Shown piece by piece: positions 18,407 to 25,915 of a stretch of 52,978 nt of DNA. How positions within the stretch are numbered: position 1 is the stretch's first letter; every line of letters starts with the position of its first letter. Made by a program: the position numbers and the translations under genes. Below the pieces are notes generated by a model, which worked only from the letters and a program-made list of their open reading frames with translations, did no database searches and was not told the DNA's origin. Origin of the DNA: Xanthobacteraceae bacterium (lineage in GTDB: Bacteria; Pseudomonadota; Alphaproteobacteria; Rhizobiales; Xanthobacteraceae); the NCBI GenBank assembly GCA_022844205.1, contig JALHMF010000004.1, positions 1 through 52,978 on the forward strand, given 5' to 3'.

Positions 18407-18645
18407 CACTTCCGTGGGGGGAGCGGTTCGTGCAGATTGCGTCCTTGCGATCAGTCATTAAATGCAGCGCATTCCGAATGCGCCAGCAAACAGTTCGCGA
18501 CTCCAGCGCAGTCGCGCGTCTATCCTCATCTTTCATCTATTCTGAAGCAACGCATCCCGACCCACGCGCTCCGTCATGTGCGCGTGGCTTAAACCTTGGA
18601 CAAAAACCCCGTCGACCAAGTTCGACGCGGATCGGAGGAGTGAAC

Positions 18646-19803
18646 ATGAAAAAACTTGCAGGAGTAATGGCGTCGGCTGCCATTCTGGCGGGCAGCCTGG
18701 TAACCGGCGCTTATGCGCAGGAGACGATCAAGATTGGCGTAACCCAGCCTCTGACGGGCGCGTTCGCCGCCTCGGGCAACTACGTGGCCCAAGGCGCGCG
18801 CATCGCCGAGGACGAGATCAACCGTGCCGGCGGTGTGATGGGCAAGAAGATCCAGCTCATCGTCGAGGACAACAAGTCCAACCCGACCGAAGCCGTGAGC
18901 ACCGTTGAAAAGCTCATCCAGAGGGATCGGGTGCCGTTGCTGATCGGTGCGTGGAGCTCGACACTTACACTCGCCGTGATGCCCAAGCTTGAGGAATACA
19001 AGGTCCCGATGATCGTGGAGACCTCTTCGTCGGGCAAAATCACGACCTCCGGCAATCCGTATGTCTTCCGCATCAGCCCGACCTCCGCGATGGAAGCGGT
19101 CGCCTTCCAGCCGCTGGTCAAGAAGATGAACATCAAGAAGGCTGACTTTCTCTACACCAACAACGACTTCGGCATCGGCTCGGGCCAGGAATTCGCGAAG
19201 ATGCTGAAAGAGAACGGCGTGCAGATCGGCATCTCGGAGACGATGGACCCGAAGGCCACCGATTTCTCCGCGCAGCTCGCCAAGATCAAGGCGTCGGGCG
19301 GCGATTCTCTGTTCGTCACCACCGCCGTCGAACAACTGACGATCATTCTGAAGCAGGCGAAAGAGCAGCAGCTCAAGGTCCGCATCGTCTCTTGCGGCGG
19401 CTCCAACTCGCCCGATCAGCTGATCAATCAGGCCGGCGAAGCCGCCAACGGCTCATTCCACACTGTGTTCTTCCCGCCGTGGTTTCCGGAAGTCGTCAAG
19501 AATCCGGAGCCTGCAAAGCGCTATATGGATGAGTGGACGAAGCGCGGCCACAACGTGGGCGGTCTGACGGAAGGCTTCCGCGGTTATGACGCCGTCTATG
19601 TCGCGGCCGAAGCAATCAAGAAAGCCGGCAAGGCCGAGTCCGAAGCGATCCGCAATGCGCTGTGGGATGTCAAGGTGAAAGGCATTTATGGCGACATCGC
19701 CTTTACCAAGCAGGGCCCTGCCGGAAAGGAAAGCGGTCAGCATATGCCGGGCGTTTACCTGGTGACCATCTCCAACGGCAAAGTGGCCAAAACATCGTTC
19801 TAA
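18646..19803 (+). CDS. Liv-type ABC transporter substrate-binding protein
   Basis: The 385-residue precursor has a clear signal peptide (MKKLAGVMASAAILAGSLV, cleavage after GAYAQ or nearby) and a type I periplasmic-binding fold: IKIGVTQPLTGAFAASG, ARIAEDEINRAGGVMGKKI, LIGAWSSTLTLAVMPKLEEY. It delivers its ligand to the LivHM-like permease encoded next. This family binds branched-chain amino acids, but also amides, urea, aromatic acids and other compounds. The operator shared with catabolic operons argues that the ligand is the pathway substrate. The start follows GGAGGAG, and the upstream in-frame extension is not credible. Confidence 0.93.
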   Translation: MKKLAGVMASAAILAGSLVTGAYAQETIKIGVTQPLTGAFAASGNYVAQGARIAEDEINRAGGVMGKKIQLIVEDNKSNPTEAVSTVEKLIQRDRVPLLIGAWSSTLTLAVMPKLEEYKVPMIVETSSSGKITTSGNPYVFRISPTSAMEAVAFQPLVKKMNIKKADFLYTNNDFGIGSGQEFAKMLKENGVQIGISETMDPKATDFSAQLAKIKASGGDSLFVTTAVEQLTIILKQAKEQQLKVRIVSCGGSNSPDQLINQAGEAANGSFHTVFFPPWFPEVVKNPEPAKRYMDEWTKRGHNVGGLTEGFRGYDAVYVAAEAIKKAGKAESEAIRNALWDVKVKGIYGDIAFTKQGPAGKESGQHMPGVYLVTISNGKVAKTSF

Positions 19804-19816
19804 ATTCAGCAATGCG

Positions 19817-19850
19817 AGGACACGGGCTGCCTGTTTGGCGCCCGTGTCCT
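19817..19850 (+). promoter_or_regulatory. Hairpin between the binding-protein and permease genes
   Basis: AGGACACGGGC at 19817-19827 pairs perfectly with 19840-19850 around a 12-base loop, followed by only a short T-rich TTGTT. It lies 13 bp after the binding-protein stop. Such structures often raise the level of binding protein over permease by partial termination or mRNA protection. Confidence 0.65.
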
Positions 19851-19885
19851 TGTTGCTCACTGCCGTGCGCCCCGGAGCGACTCAA

Positions 19886-20758
19886 TTGGACCAGTTATTA
19901 CAACATCTCCTGAATGCAACGATCCTGGGCGGTACCTACGCGCTTCTGGGCATAGGGCTTACCTTGATTTTTGGCATCATGCGCGTCGTCAACTTCACGC
20001 ATGGCGAACTGTATGCATTCGGCGCCTATTGTATGTATGCGCTGGTAATGCCTTTGGGCTTGAATTTCTTCATGGCGCTCGTGGTTGCGATGGCGCTGGG
20101 GGCCCTGCTGGGCGCGACTATTGAACTCCTGCTGCTCAGTCGTCTGCGCGGGGCGGATATCGATACGACGATGCTGGTGATGATCGGCGCGTGGATCGCG
20201 CTGCAAAATGCGGAACAACTCGCCTGGACTGGCGTCGCGCTCTCCATCAATAATCCGTTCCCCTCCGAACCGCTGATCGTCGGTCCGTTGTCGGTTTCCT
20301 GGAATCGGGTCTACGTGTTCTTCGTCGCGCTACTCCTGATCCTTGGCACTTACTACCTCATCAACCGGACGCACCTTGGCAAAGCCATGCGCGCGACATT
20401 TCAGGATCGCGACACGGCCGCGTTGATGGGAATTCGGATTGATCGCATTCATACGGCTACTTTCGCGCTGGGCTCCGCGCTGGCGGCCGCCGCCGGCGCC
20501 TTGCTCGGTCCGGTATTCGTCGTCGCGCCGACCATGGGCGACCTTGCCGCTGCCAAGGCGTTTGCGATCGTCATTCTCGGCGGCCTCGGCAACATCAAAG
20601 GTGCAACGCTGGGCGGCTTCATCCTCGCCTTCGTGGAGGAACTCGGTGCCGGCTATATCTCATCGGGCTATCGCGACGCGATGGGCTTCCTGCTGATCAT
20701 TCTGATCTTGTTGTTCCGTCCGACCGGACTTTTTGCACAGAAGGAGCGCGTCGGGTGA
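19886..20758 (+). CDS. Liv-type ABC permease, LivH family
   Basis: The 290-residue integral membrane protein has LLGIGLTLIFGIMRVVNFTHGELYAFG near the N-terminus, the LivH signature, and VILGGLGNIKGATLGGF near the C-terminus. A TTG at 19886 after CCGGAGCG is the likely start, because the upstream in-frame TTG at 19835 lies inside the hairpin loop. The stop overlaps the livM-like gene (GTGA). Confidence 0.9.
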   Translation: MDQLLQHLLNATILGGTYALLGIGLTLIFGIMRVVNFTHGELYAFGAYCMYALVMPLGLNFFMALVVAMALGALLGATIELLLLSRLRGADIDTTMLVMIGAWIALQNAEQLAWTGVALSINNPFPSEPLIVGPLSVSWNRVYVFFVALLLILGTYYLINRTHLGKAMRATFQDRDTAALMGIRIDRIHTATFALGSALAAAAGALLGPVFVVAPTMGDLAAAKAFAIVILGGLGNIKGATLGGFILAFVEELGAGYISSGYRDAMGFLLIILILLFRPTGLFAQKERVG

Positions 20759-21786
20759 GCCGTTTTCTTCCTTGGCTGCTCGTAGTGCTGCTTGCTTCGG
20801 TCCCGTTCTGGATGACCGACTACTACGTGCTGCACATTATGATCACTACCTGCATCTTTATCATCGCGGCCATGAGCCTGAATTTGTTGCTGGGCTACAC
20901 CGGCCAGCTTTCGCTCGGCCATGTCGCATTCTTCGGCATTGGTGCTTACACAAGCGCGCTTCTCTCGCTTGGTTTCCAAGTGAACGTGTTCAACGTTCCT
21001 TTTGGTGTGACTCCGAAGCCGGTCTGGTTTGCGATGTTAATGGCGGTCATCGTGGCGGGCTTTACGGGCTGGGCGATTGGCAAACTGGCGTTCCGCGTTC
21101 GCGGCGCCTATTTCGTGATCGTGTCCATCAGCTTCGCCGAGGTGGTGCGCATGGTGGCGGTGAACTGGGTAGAACTGACTCAGGGACCGATGGCGCTGAA
21201 CAATATCCCGGCGCTTACCCTCGGTACGGGCGAGTTCGAATTGTCGTTCTTGCGCAAGCCTTCATTCTACAGCCTCGCGCTGGCGGTCGCGGTGATCAGC
21301 TACATCATCATCGCGAGGATTGTGAATTCGCGCGCCGGCAGGGCCATGAATGCGTTGCGGGAAAACGAGTCGCTCGCCATGTCGGTTGGCATCGACGTGA
21401 CGCGGTATCTGGTGATCGCAACGATTGTTTCGGCCGCCATGGCTGGGATGGCCGGCGCGTTGTACACGCACTATATCCGGATCGTCGATCCGGACGTGTT
21501 CCTGTTTATCTACACAGTAACCATGGTCATCATGGTGATCACCGGCGGCAAGGGAACGCTAGCCGGCCCGATTGTCGGTGGCGTTATCTTCGGCTTCGTG
21601 CCGGAGGCGCTGCGCGCTATGGCCATCAAGCCTGAAATTCAGTGGATCATCTACGGTGTGTTGATGATCCTGATCGTCTATTTTCTGCCGCGCGGAATCG
21701 TTCCGGCCATCGAACGTTTCTGGGCCGGCCAAAAGCCGGGCGATGACGAGGCGGCCCGGTCTGTGCCGGGAGCGTTGCAAAAATGA
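20755..21786 (+). CDS. Liv-type ABC permease, LivM family
   Basis: The 343-residue membrane protein carries the LivM motifs MSLNLLLGYTGQLSLGHVAFFGIGAYTSAL and the EAA-like GRAMNALRENESLAMSVGID, and ends with VMILIVYFLPRGIVPAIE. It starts with GTG overlapping the previous stop. It forms the membrane channel with the LivH-like protein, and its last codons overlap the ATPase gene (ATGA). Confidence 0.92.
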   Translation: MSRFLPWLLVVLLASVPFWMTDYYVLHIMITTCIFIIAAMSLNLLLGYTGQLSLGHVAFFGIGAYTSALLSLGFQVNVFNVPFGVTPKPVWFAMLMAVIVAGFTGWAIGKLAFRVRGAYFVIVSISFAEVVRMVAVNWVELTQGPMALNNIPALTLGTGEFELSFLRKPSFYSLALAVAVISYIIIARIVNSRAGRAMNALRENESLAMSVGIDVTRYLVIATIVSAAMAGMAGALYTHYIRIVDPDVFLFIYTVTMVIMVITGGKGTLAGPIVGGVIFGFVPEALRAMAIKPEIQWIIYGVLMILIVYFLPRGIVPAIERFWAGQKPGDDEAARSVPGALQK

Positions 21787-22568
21787 ACTCGTCTGCAGAA
21801 ACCGTTCTTTCCATCGAGAATGTATCCGTGCATTTCGGCGGGCTGATTGCCATTGACGGAATGACTTTCGATGTGCGTTCCGGCGAGATTGTCGGCCTCA
21901 TCGGCCCGAACGGAGCGGGTAAGACCACGGCATTCAATGTCATTACTGGCTTTCTCAGGCCGACGGGAGGCGAAGTCCGCTACCGTGGCGTGCCGCTCAA
22001 CGGTTTGAAACCGCACGAGATTGCGCAGCTCGGTCTTGTGCGCACGTTTCAGCGAACCAGTGTGTTCCAGGAGCGGACCGTGTTCCAGAACGTGCTTACC
22101 GGGTTGCATCGCAGCGGCCGCTCGAATCTGTGGGACATGCTGTTGCGGACGCGCCGCGAAAAGGAGTCCGAGCGCGAGTTGGTGGAGACCGCGCAAGATC
22201 TTCTGCGCTTTGTCGGCCTCGAACAGCGCGCGTCGGAGCAGGCGGGAGTCTTGCCCTATGGCGAGCAGCGGTTGATGGGTGTTGCGCTCGCTCTTGCGGT
22301 CAAGCCTTCGATGCTGCTGCTCGACGAACCGGTATCGGGCATGAACCCGGCTGAGACCGCGCGCTTCGTAAAACTGGTGGAGAAGATCCATCACTCCGGC
22401 GTTACGATTCTTCTCGTCGAGCATGACATGCCGATGGTCATGGAGGTGTGCGACCGCATCGTCGTGCTGAACTACGGCCGCATCATCGCGGAGGGAACGC
22501 CAAGCGAGATCCAGAACAACCCGGAAGTGATCCGCGCCTATCTGGGACAGGGGAAAAAGCGTGCTTGA
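21783..22568 (+). CDS. Liv-type ABC ATPase, LivG family
   Basis: The 261-residue ATPase has Walker A GPNGAGKTT, a Walker B-like LLLDEPVSGMNP, and the LivG-type RTFQRTSVFQERTVFQNVL. The ABC signature region is unusual, reading VLPYGEQRLMGVALAL, where many LivG proteins have LPYGxQRxLEIARAL. It couples ATP hydrolysis to import together with the next gene, which it overlaps by 8 bp. Confidence 0.93.
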   Translation: MNSSAETVLSIENVSVHFGGLIAIDGMTFDVRSGEIVGLIGPNGAGKTTAFNVITGFLRPTGGEVRYRGVPLNGLKPHEIAQLGLVRTFQRTSVFQERTVFQNVLTGLHRSGRSNLWDMLLRTRREKESERELVETAQDLLRFVGLEQRASEQAGVLPYGEQRLMGVALALAVKPSMLLLDEPVSGMNPAETARFVKLVEKIHHSGVTILLVEHDMPMVMEVCDRIVVLNYGRIIAEGTPSEIQNNPEVIRAYLGQGKKRA

Positions 22569-23265
22569 GCTTCGCGATCTCGTTTGCCGCTACGGAAAGG
22601 TGACGGCGGTGAAGGGCCTTTCGCTCAAGGTAGAGCGGGGGCAGCTCGTCGCGCTGATCGGCACCAACGGTGCCGGAAAGACAACAACACTGAAGGCAAT
22701 ATCCGGTCTTTTGCCTCCATCTGGCGGAAGCATCTGGTTCGACGGCGTTGACATCACACGAGCCTCGGCTCGCAAGATCCTCTCGCTCGGCATCGCCCAG
22801 TGTCCAGAAGGCCGTCACGTGTTTCCGTACATGACAGTGACGGAAAATCTGGAGATGGGCTGCTACCTGCGTACAGACAAGCAGGAAATCGCGGCCGATT
22901 TCGAGCGCATGTTCGAACAGTTCCCGCGTCTCGCCGAGCGGCGGCTGCAACCGGCAGGCACATTGTCGGGCGGCGAACAGCAGATGCTGGCAATCGCCCG
23001 CGCATTGATGTCCCGGCCGAAGCTTATGCTGTTCGACGAACCCTCGCTCGGACTGGCACCCAATTTTGTTGAACGCACATTCGATATCATCACCAACATC
23101 CGCGCCAACGGAACGACCGTTTTAATGGTTGAACAGAATGCATTGGCGGCGCTCGAAATGTGCGACCACGCGTATCTTCTGGAGTCGGGATCACTGGCGC
23201 TGTCGGGAAGCGGCGCCGAACTCATCGATAACCCGCATGTCCGCAGCGCTTATCTCGCCGGTTGA
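22561..23265 (+). CDS. Liv-type ABC ATPase, LivF family
   Basis: The 234-residue ATPase starts with GTG and shows Walker A GTNGAGKTT, the LivF-type GIAQCPEGRHVFPYMTVTENLEMG, signature LSGGEQQMLAIARAL and Walker B LMLFDEPSLGLAP. It completes the importer. Its stop is only 3 bp from the stop of the convergent FbiB-like gene. Confidence 0.94.
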   Translation: MLELRDLVCRYGKVTAVKGLSLKVERGQLVALIGTNGAGKTTTLKAISGLLPPSGGSIWFDGVDITRASARKILSLGIAQCPEGRHVFPYMTVTENLEMGCYLRTDKQEIAADFERMFEQFPRLAERRLQPAGTLSGGEQQMLAIARALMSRPKLMLFDEPSLGLAPNFVERTFDIITNIRANGTTVLMVEQNALAALEMCDHAYLLESGSLALSGSGAELIDNPHVRSAYLAG

Positions 23266-23268
23266 ACT

Positions 23269-23901
23269 TCAGCCCGTTTGCGGGGGGAACCAGAGAACGA
23301 CTTCGTCTGGTGGCTTGCGCGGCCGCGACTTGCCGCGATCCGCAGGAATTCCCAACGTCACCAGCATCTGCGCCTGCCAGCCCGGCGGCAGCTTGAGTGC
23401 GGCAGCGACAGTCTCGGGACAGAACAGCGGCGCGCACATCACGCACGCGCCGAGGCCCTCCTGTTCGGCCGCCAGCAGCATGTTTTGCACCGCCATGGCA
23501 GTGCTTTGCATCGCCATGAAATATTCCGCCTGTCTGCGGCGTTCGTCCGGATACCGGTCCATGTCGCTCATCTCGACGCAGGCCACGATGACAACCGGTG
23601 CCAGGGTGATGCGTGCATATGATCGTTTGATGTCGGCTTCGATCGCCTGCGGATCGTCGCCGTCGGCTTCGCGATCCTCGCGCAGCCGCTTGCCCATGGC
23701 GATGGCGAGTATTTCCTTGGCTTGAGATTTGTCGAGTACGGCGAAGCGCCAGGGTTGACGGTTATGCGCGGACGGCGCATGCGTTGCGGCCAGCAACAGG
23801 CGCTGAATGATGTCGCGCGCGATCGATTCGGAACGGTAGCGCCGGATGGAACGCCTGCGTTCGATCAAGGTTGTGGCATTTGTGTTGACGGTCATCGTCA
23901 T
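23269..23901 (-). CDS. Nitroreductase-family protein, probably the FbiB C-terminal domain as a separate protein
   Basis: The 210-residue protein starts MTMTVNTNATTLIERRRSIRRY. It continues with HAPSAHNRQPWRFAVL, RYPDERRRQAEYFM, then MAVQNMLLAAEQEGLG and CVMCAPLFCPETVAAALKLP. This order resembles the FMN-binding C-terminal half of actinobacterial FbiB, which reduces dehydro-F420-0 to F420-0. The CofE encoded at 7810 lacks that half, so this protein would complete the pathway. That role is an inference from memory of the family; a general nitroreductase is the alternative. The start was chosen after a weak AAGAAG site, and the frame is open to 23955. Confidence 0.75.
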   Translation of the reverse strand: MTMTVNTNATTLIERRRSIRRYRSESIARDIIQRLLLAATHAPSAHNRQPWRFAVLDKSQAKEILAIAMGKRLREDREADGDDPQAIEADIKRSYARITLAPVVIVACVEMSDMDRYPDERRRQAEYFMAMQSTAMAVQNMLLAAEQEGLGACVMCAPLFCPETVAAALKLPPGWQAQMLVTLGIPADRGKSRPRKPPDEVVLWFPPQTG

Positions 23902-24070
23902 CTTCTTGCTGTAACGTTGGAACTGAATGTTCAATGATGACACCAGAACCGTCACGCGTCATCGGGGGCCTGTATGAAATCCGAATTTGTGCTATGAATG
24001 GATTCAATTCACTGCAACTGTCGCTGCGTTCCTGATTCATAAAGGAGAAATGCACGCTTTCGAAATTCCC

Positions 24071-24220
24071 TTGCGGGAGAGATCGGTTAGACCGACGCCG
24101 AAGGAGCAACCGCCCCGGAAACTCTCAGGCACCAGGATCGCAAGGGTCATGAAACTCTGGAGAGTGGCGCATCTGCGCCCGCCGACGGGATAACACTCTC
24201 AGGCAACCGGACAGAGGGGG
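24071..24220 (+). ncRNA. Tandem glycine riboswitch
   Basis: Two glycine aptamers lie in tandem. The first (about 24071-24143) has TTGCG/CGCAA closing pairs, GGGAGAG, GCCGAAGGAGCAA and AAACTCTCAGGCACC. The second (about 24154-24216) has CTCTG/CAGAG closing pairs, GGAGAG, GCCGACGGGATAA, CACTCTCAGGCAACCGGACA and a G-rich end. These are textbook glycine-aptamer core elements. It precedes gcvT-gcvH-gcvP, the classic target, where glycine usually turns expression on. Confidence 0.95.
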
Positions 24221-24259
24221 CACCGCAAGTTCCGCCATCCCGGCGGGATATAAGGTGCC
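24219..24259 (+). promoter_or_regulatory. Possible riboswitch expression platform that masks a ribosome site
   Basis: GGCACC at 24219-24224 can pair with GGTGCC at 24254-24259, with an inner CCGCC/GGCGG stem (24232-24236 with 24242-24246). The 3' arm contains most of the AAGGTG that would serve the small ORF starting at 24264. No T-run follows, so translational rather than terminator control is suggested. Pairing was judged by eye. Confidence 0.5.
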
Positions 24260-24263
24260 TCGC

Positions 24264-24356
24264 ATGCAAGCTTCGCTCGTCAGACTGGATCTGCCTGCTT
24301 GTTCGCCGGATATGGTGTGCAAGCTTGTCGCTCATTATGTGCCGGTGTCGGTATGA
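24264..24356 (+). CDS. Possible 30-codon leader ORF coupled to gcvT
   Basis: An ATG 6 bp after AAGGTG opens a frame of 30 codons (MQASLVRLDLPACSPDMVCK and ten more) whose TGA overlaps the gcvT ATG as ATGA. gcvT itself has no clear ribosome site. The peptide has no recognisable function and may serve only to carry ribosomes to gcvT. Chance occurrence cannot be excluded. Confidence 0.4.
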   Translation: MQASLVRLDLPACSPDMVCKLVAHYVPVSV

Positions 24357-25501
24357 CGGCCGCGCCGCAGGAAGCGCCGCTCAAGATCACGCCGCTGAAT
24401 CAATTGCATATCGAGTTGGGCGCACGCATGGTGCCCTTCGCGGGCTACGATATGCCCCTCCAATACAGCACCGGCATTTTAAAGGAACACCTGCACGTCC
24501 GCGCCGCGGTGGGTCTGTTCGATGTTTCGCACATGGGCCAGTTCGAACTGCGAGCACGCAGTGGACGGCTCGAAGAAGCGGCCCGCAGCCTGGAGTCGGT
24601 CGTGCCAGCGGACCTGATCGGCCTCAAACCCGGTCGGCAACGTTACGCGCTGCTGACCAATAATCAGGGCGGCATCCGCGATGACCTGATGGTCGCCAAT
24701 CTCGGCGAACGGCTTGCGATCGTCGCCAACGCTGCTTGCAAGGACACTGACGAGGCTTACTTGCGAGAGACATTGCCGGAGCGGTGCGAGCTTGTGCGTC
24801 ATGAAGGCCGCGCCTTGCTGGCGCTGCAAGGTCCGCTCGCTGTCGAAGTGCTTGCCGCACTCGCACCTGCGGTGACCGGCATGCGCTTCATGGATGCCTG
24901 CGCCATGAGCATCGCTGGCGCGGACTGCATCGTTTCCCGGTCAGGTTACACCGGCGAAGACGGCTTTGAGATCGGCATCCCGGCGTCTGACGCCCTTAAC
25001 ATCGCGCGCAAGCTGTTGGCCCATCCTCAGGTTGCCATGATCGGACTTGGTGCGCGTGACAGCCTGCGGCTGGAAGCGGGCCTTTGTCTATACGGATCGG
25101 ATCTCGACTCGATCACCACTCCCGTCGAAGCGGCGCTCGAATGGAGCATTCAGCCGAGTCGCAGGATCGGTGGTGCCCGCTGCGGCGGATTTCCCGGCGA
25201 CGGCCTGATCCTTCAGCAATTGCAGAACGGCGCACCGCGACGGCGCGTCGGCTTGCGGCCCGAGGGACGCGCGCCGATCCGGCACGGCACGCGGCTGTTT
25301 CGCACTGCGGAGTCGGATGAGGAAATCGGCGTCGTGACCTCTGGCGTGTTCGGCCCGAGCGTCAATGCGCCGGTCGCGATGGCCTATGTGGCTACATCCG
25401 CACTGGGGGGCGCATCTACGATTTACGCCGAATTGCGAGGCATGCGCATTGCAGTGTCAGTAACGCCGCTACCTTTCGTTCCGACGAAATACAAGCGCTG
25501 A
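24353..25501 (+). CDS. gcvT: Glycine cleavage system T protein (aminomethyltransferase)
   Basis: GcvT releases ammonia from the aminomethyl group carried on GcvH and makes 5,10-methylene-tetrahydrofolate. The 382-residue protein has [17 protein letters not shown], the [13 protein letters not shown] motif, [18 protein letters not shown], and [15 protein letters not shown] before the C-terminal barrel. ATG 24353 gives the usual N-terminus; the frame opens upstream at 24299 with unlike sequence. It heads gcvTHP under the glycine riboswitch. Confidence 0.95.
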   Translation: MTAAPQEAPLKITPLNQLHIELGARMVPFAGYDMPLQYSTGILKEHLHVRAAVGLFDVSHMGQFELRARSGRLEEAARSLESVVPADLIGLKPGRQRYALLTNNQGGIRDDLMVANLGERLAIVANAACKDTDEAYLRETLPERCELVRHEGRALLALQGPLAVEVLAALAPAVTGMRFMDACAMSIAGADCIVSRSGYTGEDGFEIGIPASDALNIARKLLAHPQVAMIGLGARDSLRLEAGLCLYGSDLDSITTPVEAALEWSIQPSRRIGGARCGGFPGDGLILQQLQNGAPRRRVGLRPEGRAPIRHGTRLFRTAESDEEIGVVTSGVFGPSVNAPVAMAYVATSALGGASTIYAELRGMRIAVSVTPLPFVPTKYKR

Positions 25502-25521
25502 ACAACAAACGGGAGACATCC

Positions 25522-25896
25522 ATGTTGAAGTTCACGACCGATCACGAGTGGATCAAAGTTGAAGGCGATTCCGCCACGATCGGCATCACGGAACATGCAC
25601 AAAAGATGCTGGGCGATCTGGTGTTTGTTCAACTGCCGAAACCTGGCGCCGCCCTGGACGCGGGAGCGGCGGCCTGTGTCGTCGAATCCGTCAAGGCCGC
25701 CTCGGATGTTTACTCACCGGTAAAGGGCGAGGTGACGGAGGCCAACCAACAGGTCGTCGATGATCCTACGCTGGTCAATTCCGATCCGGCCGGGCAGGGC
25801 TGGTTATTCAAGCTGAAAATCGCCGATCGCTCGCAGCTGGATAAGTTGATGGACGAGTCTGCCTACAAGTCGATGATCGCCAACGACCAGCACTAA
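25522..25896 (+). CDS. gcvH: Glycine cleavage system H protein
   Basis: The 124-residue lipoyl carrier shuttles the aminomethyl intermediate among the P, T and L proteins. The lipoylated lysine is K58 in [33 protein letters not shown] and GWLFKLKI are typical. It has a GGGAGAC ribosome site and lies between gcvT (20 bp) and gcvP (19 bp). The L protein is not in the window. Confidence 0.97.
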   Translation: MLKFTTDHEWIKVEGDSATIGITEHAQKMLGDLVFVQLPKPGAALDAGAAACVVESVKAASDVYSPVKGEVTEANQQVVDDPTLVNSDPAGQGWLFKLKIADRSQLDKLMDESAYKSMIANDQH

Positions 25897-25915
25897 TCGT
25901 GTCCACCTCAGCATT

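Noticed and set aside
19835-19885. Upstream TTG start for the LivH-like permease
   Set aside because: It lies in the loop of the 19817-19850 hairpin and has no ribosome site; TTG 19886 has CCGGAG before it.
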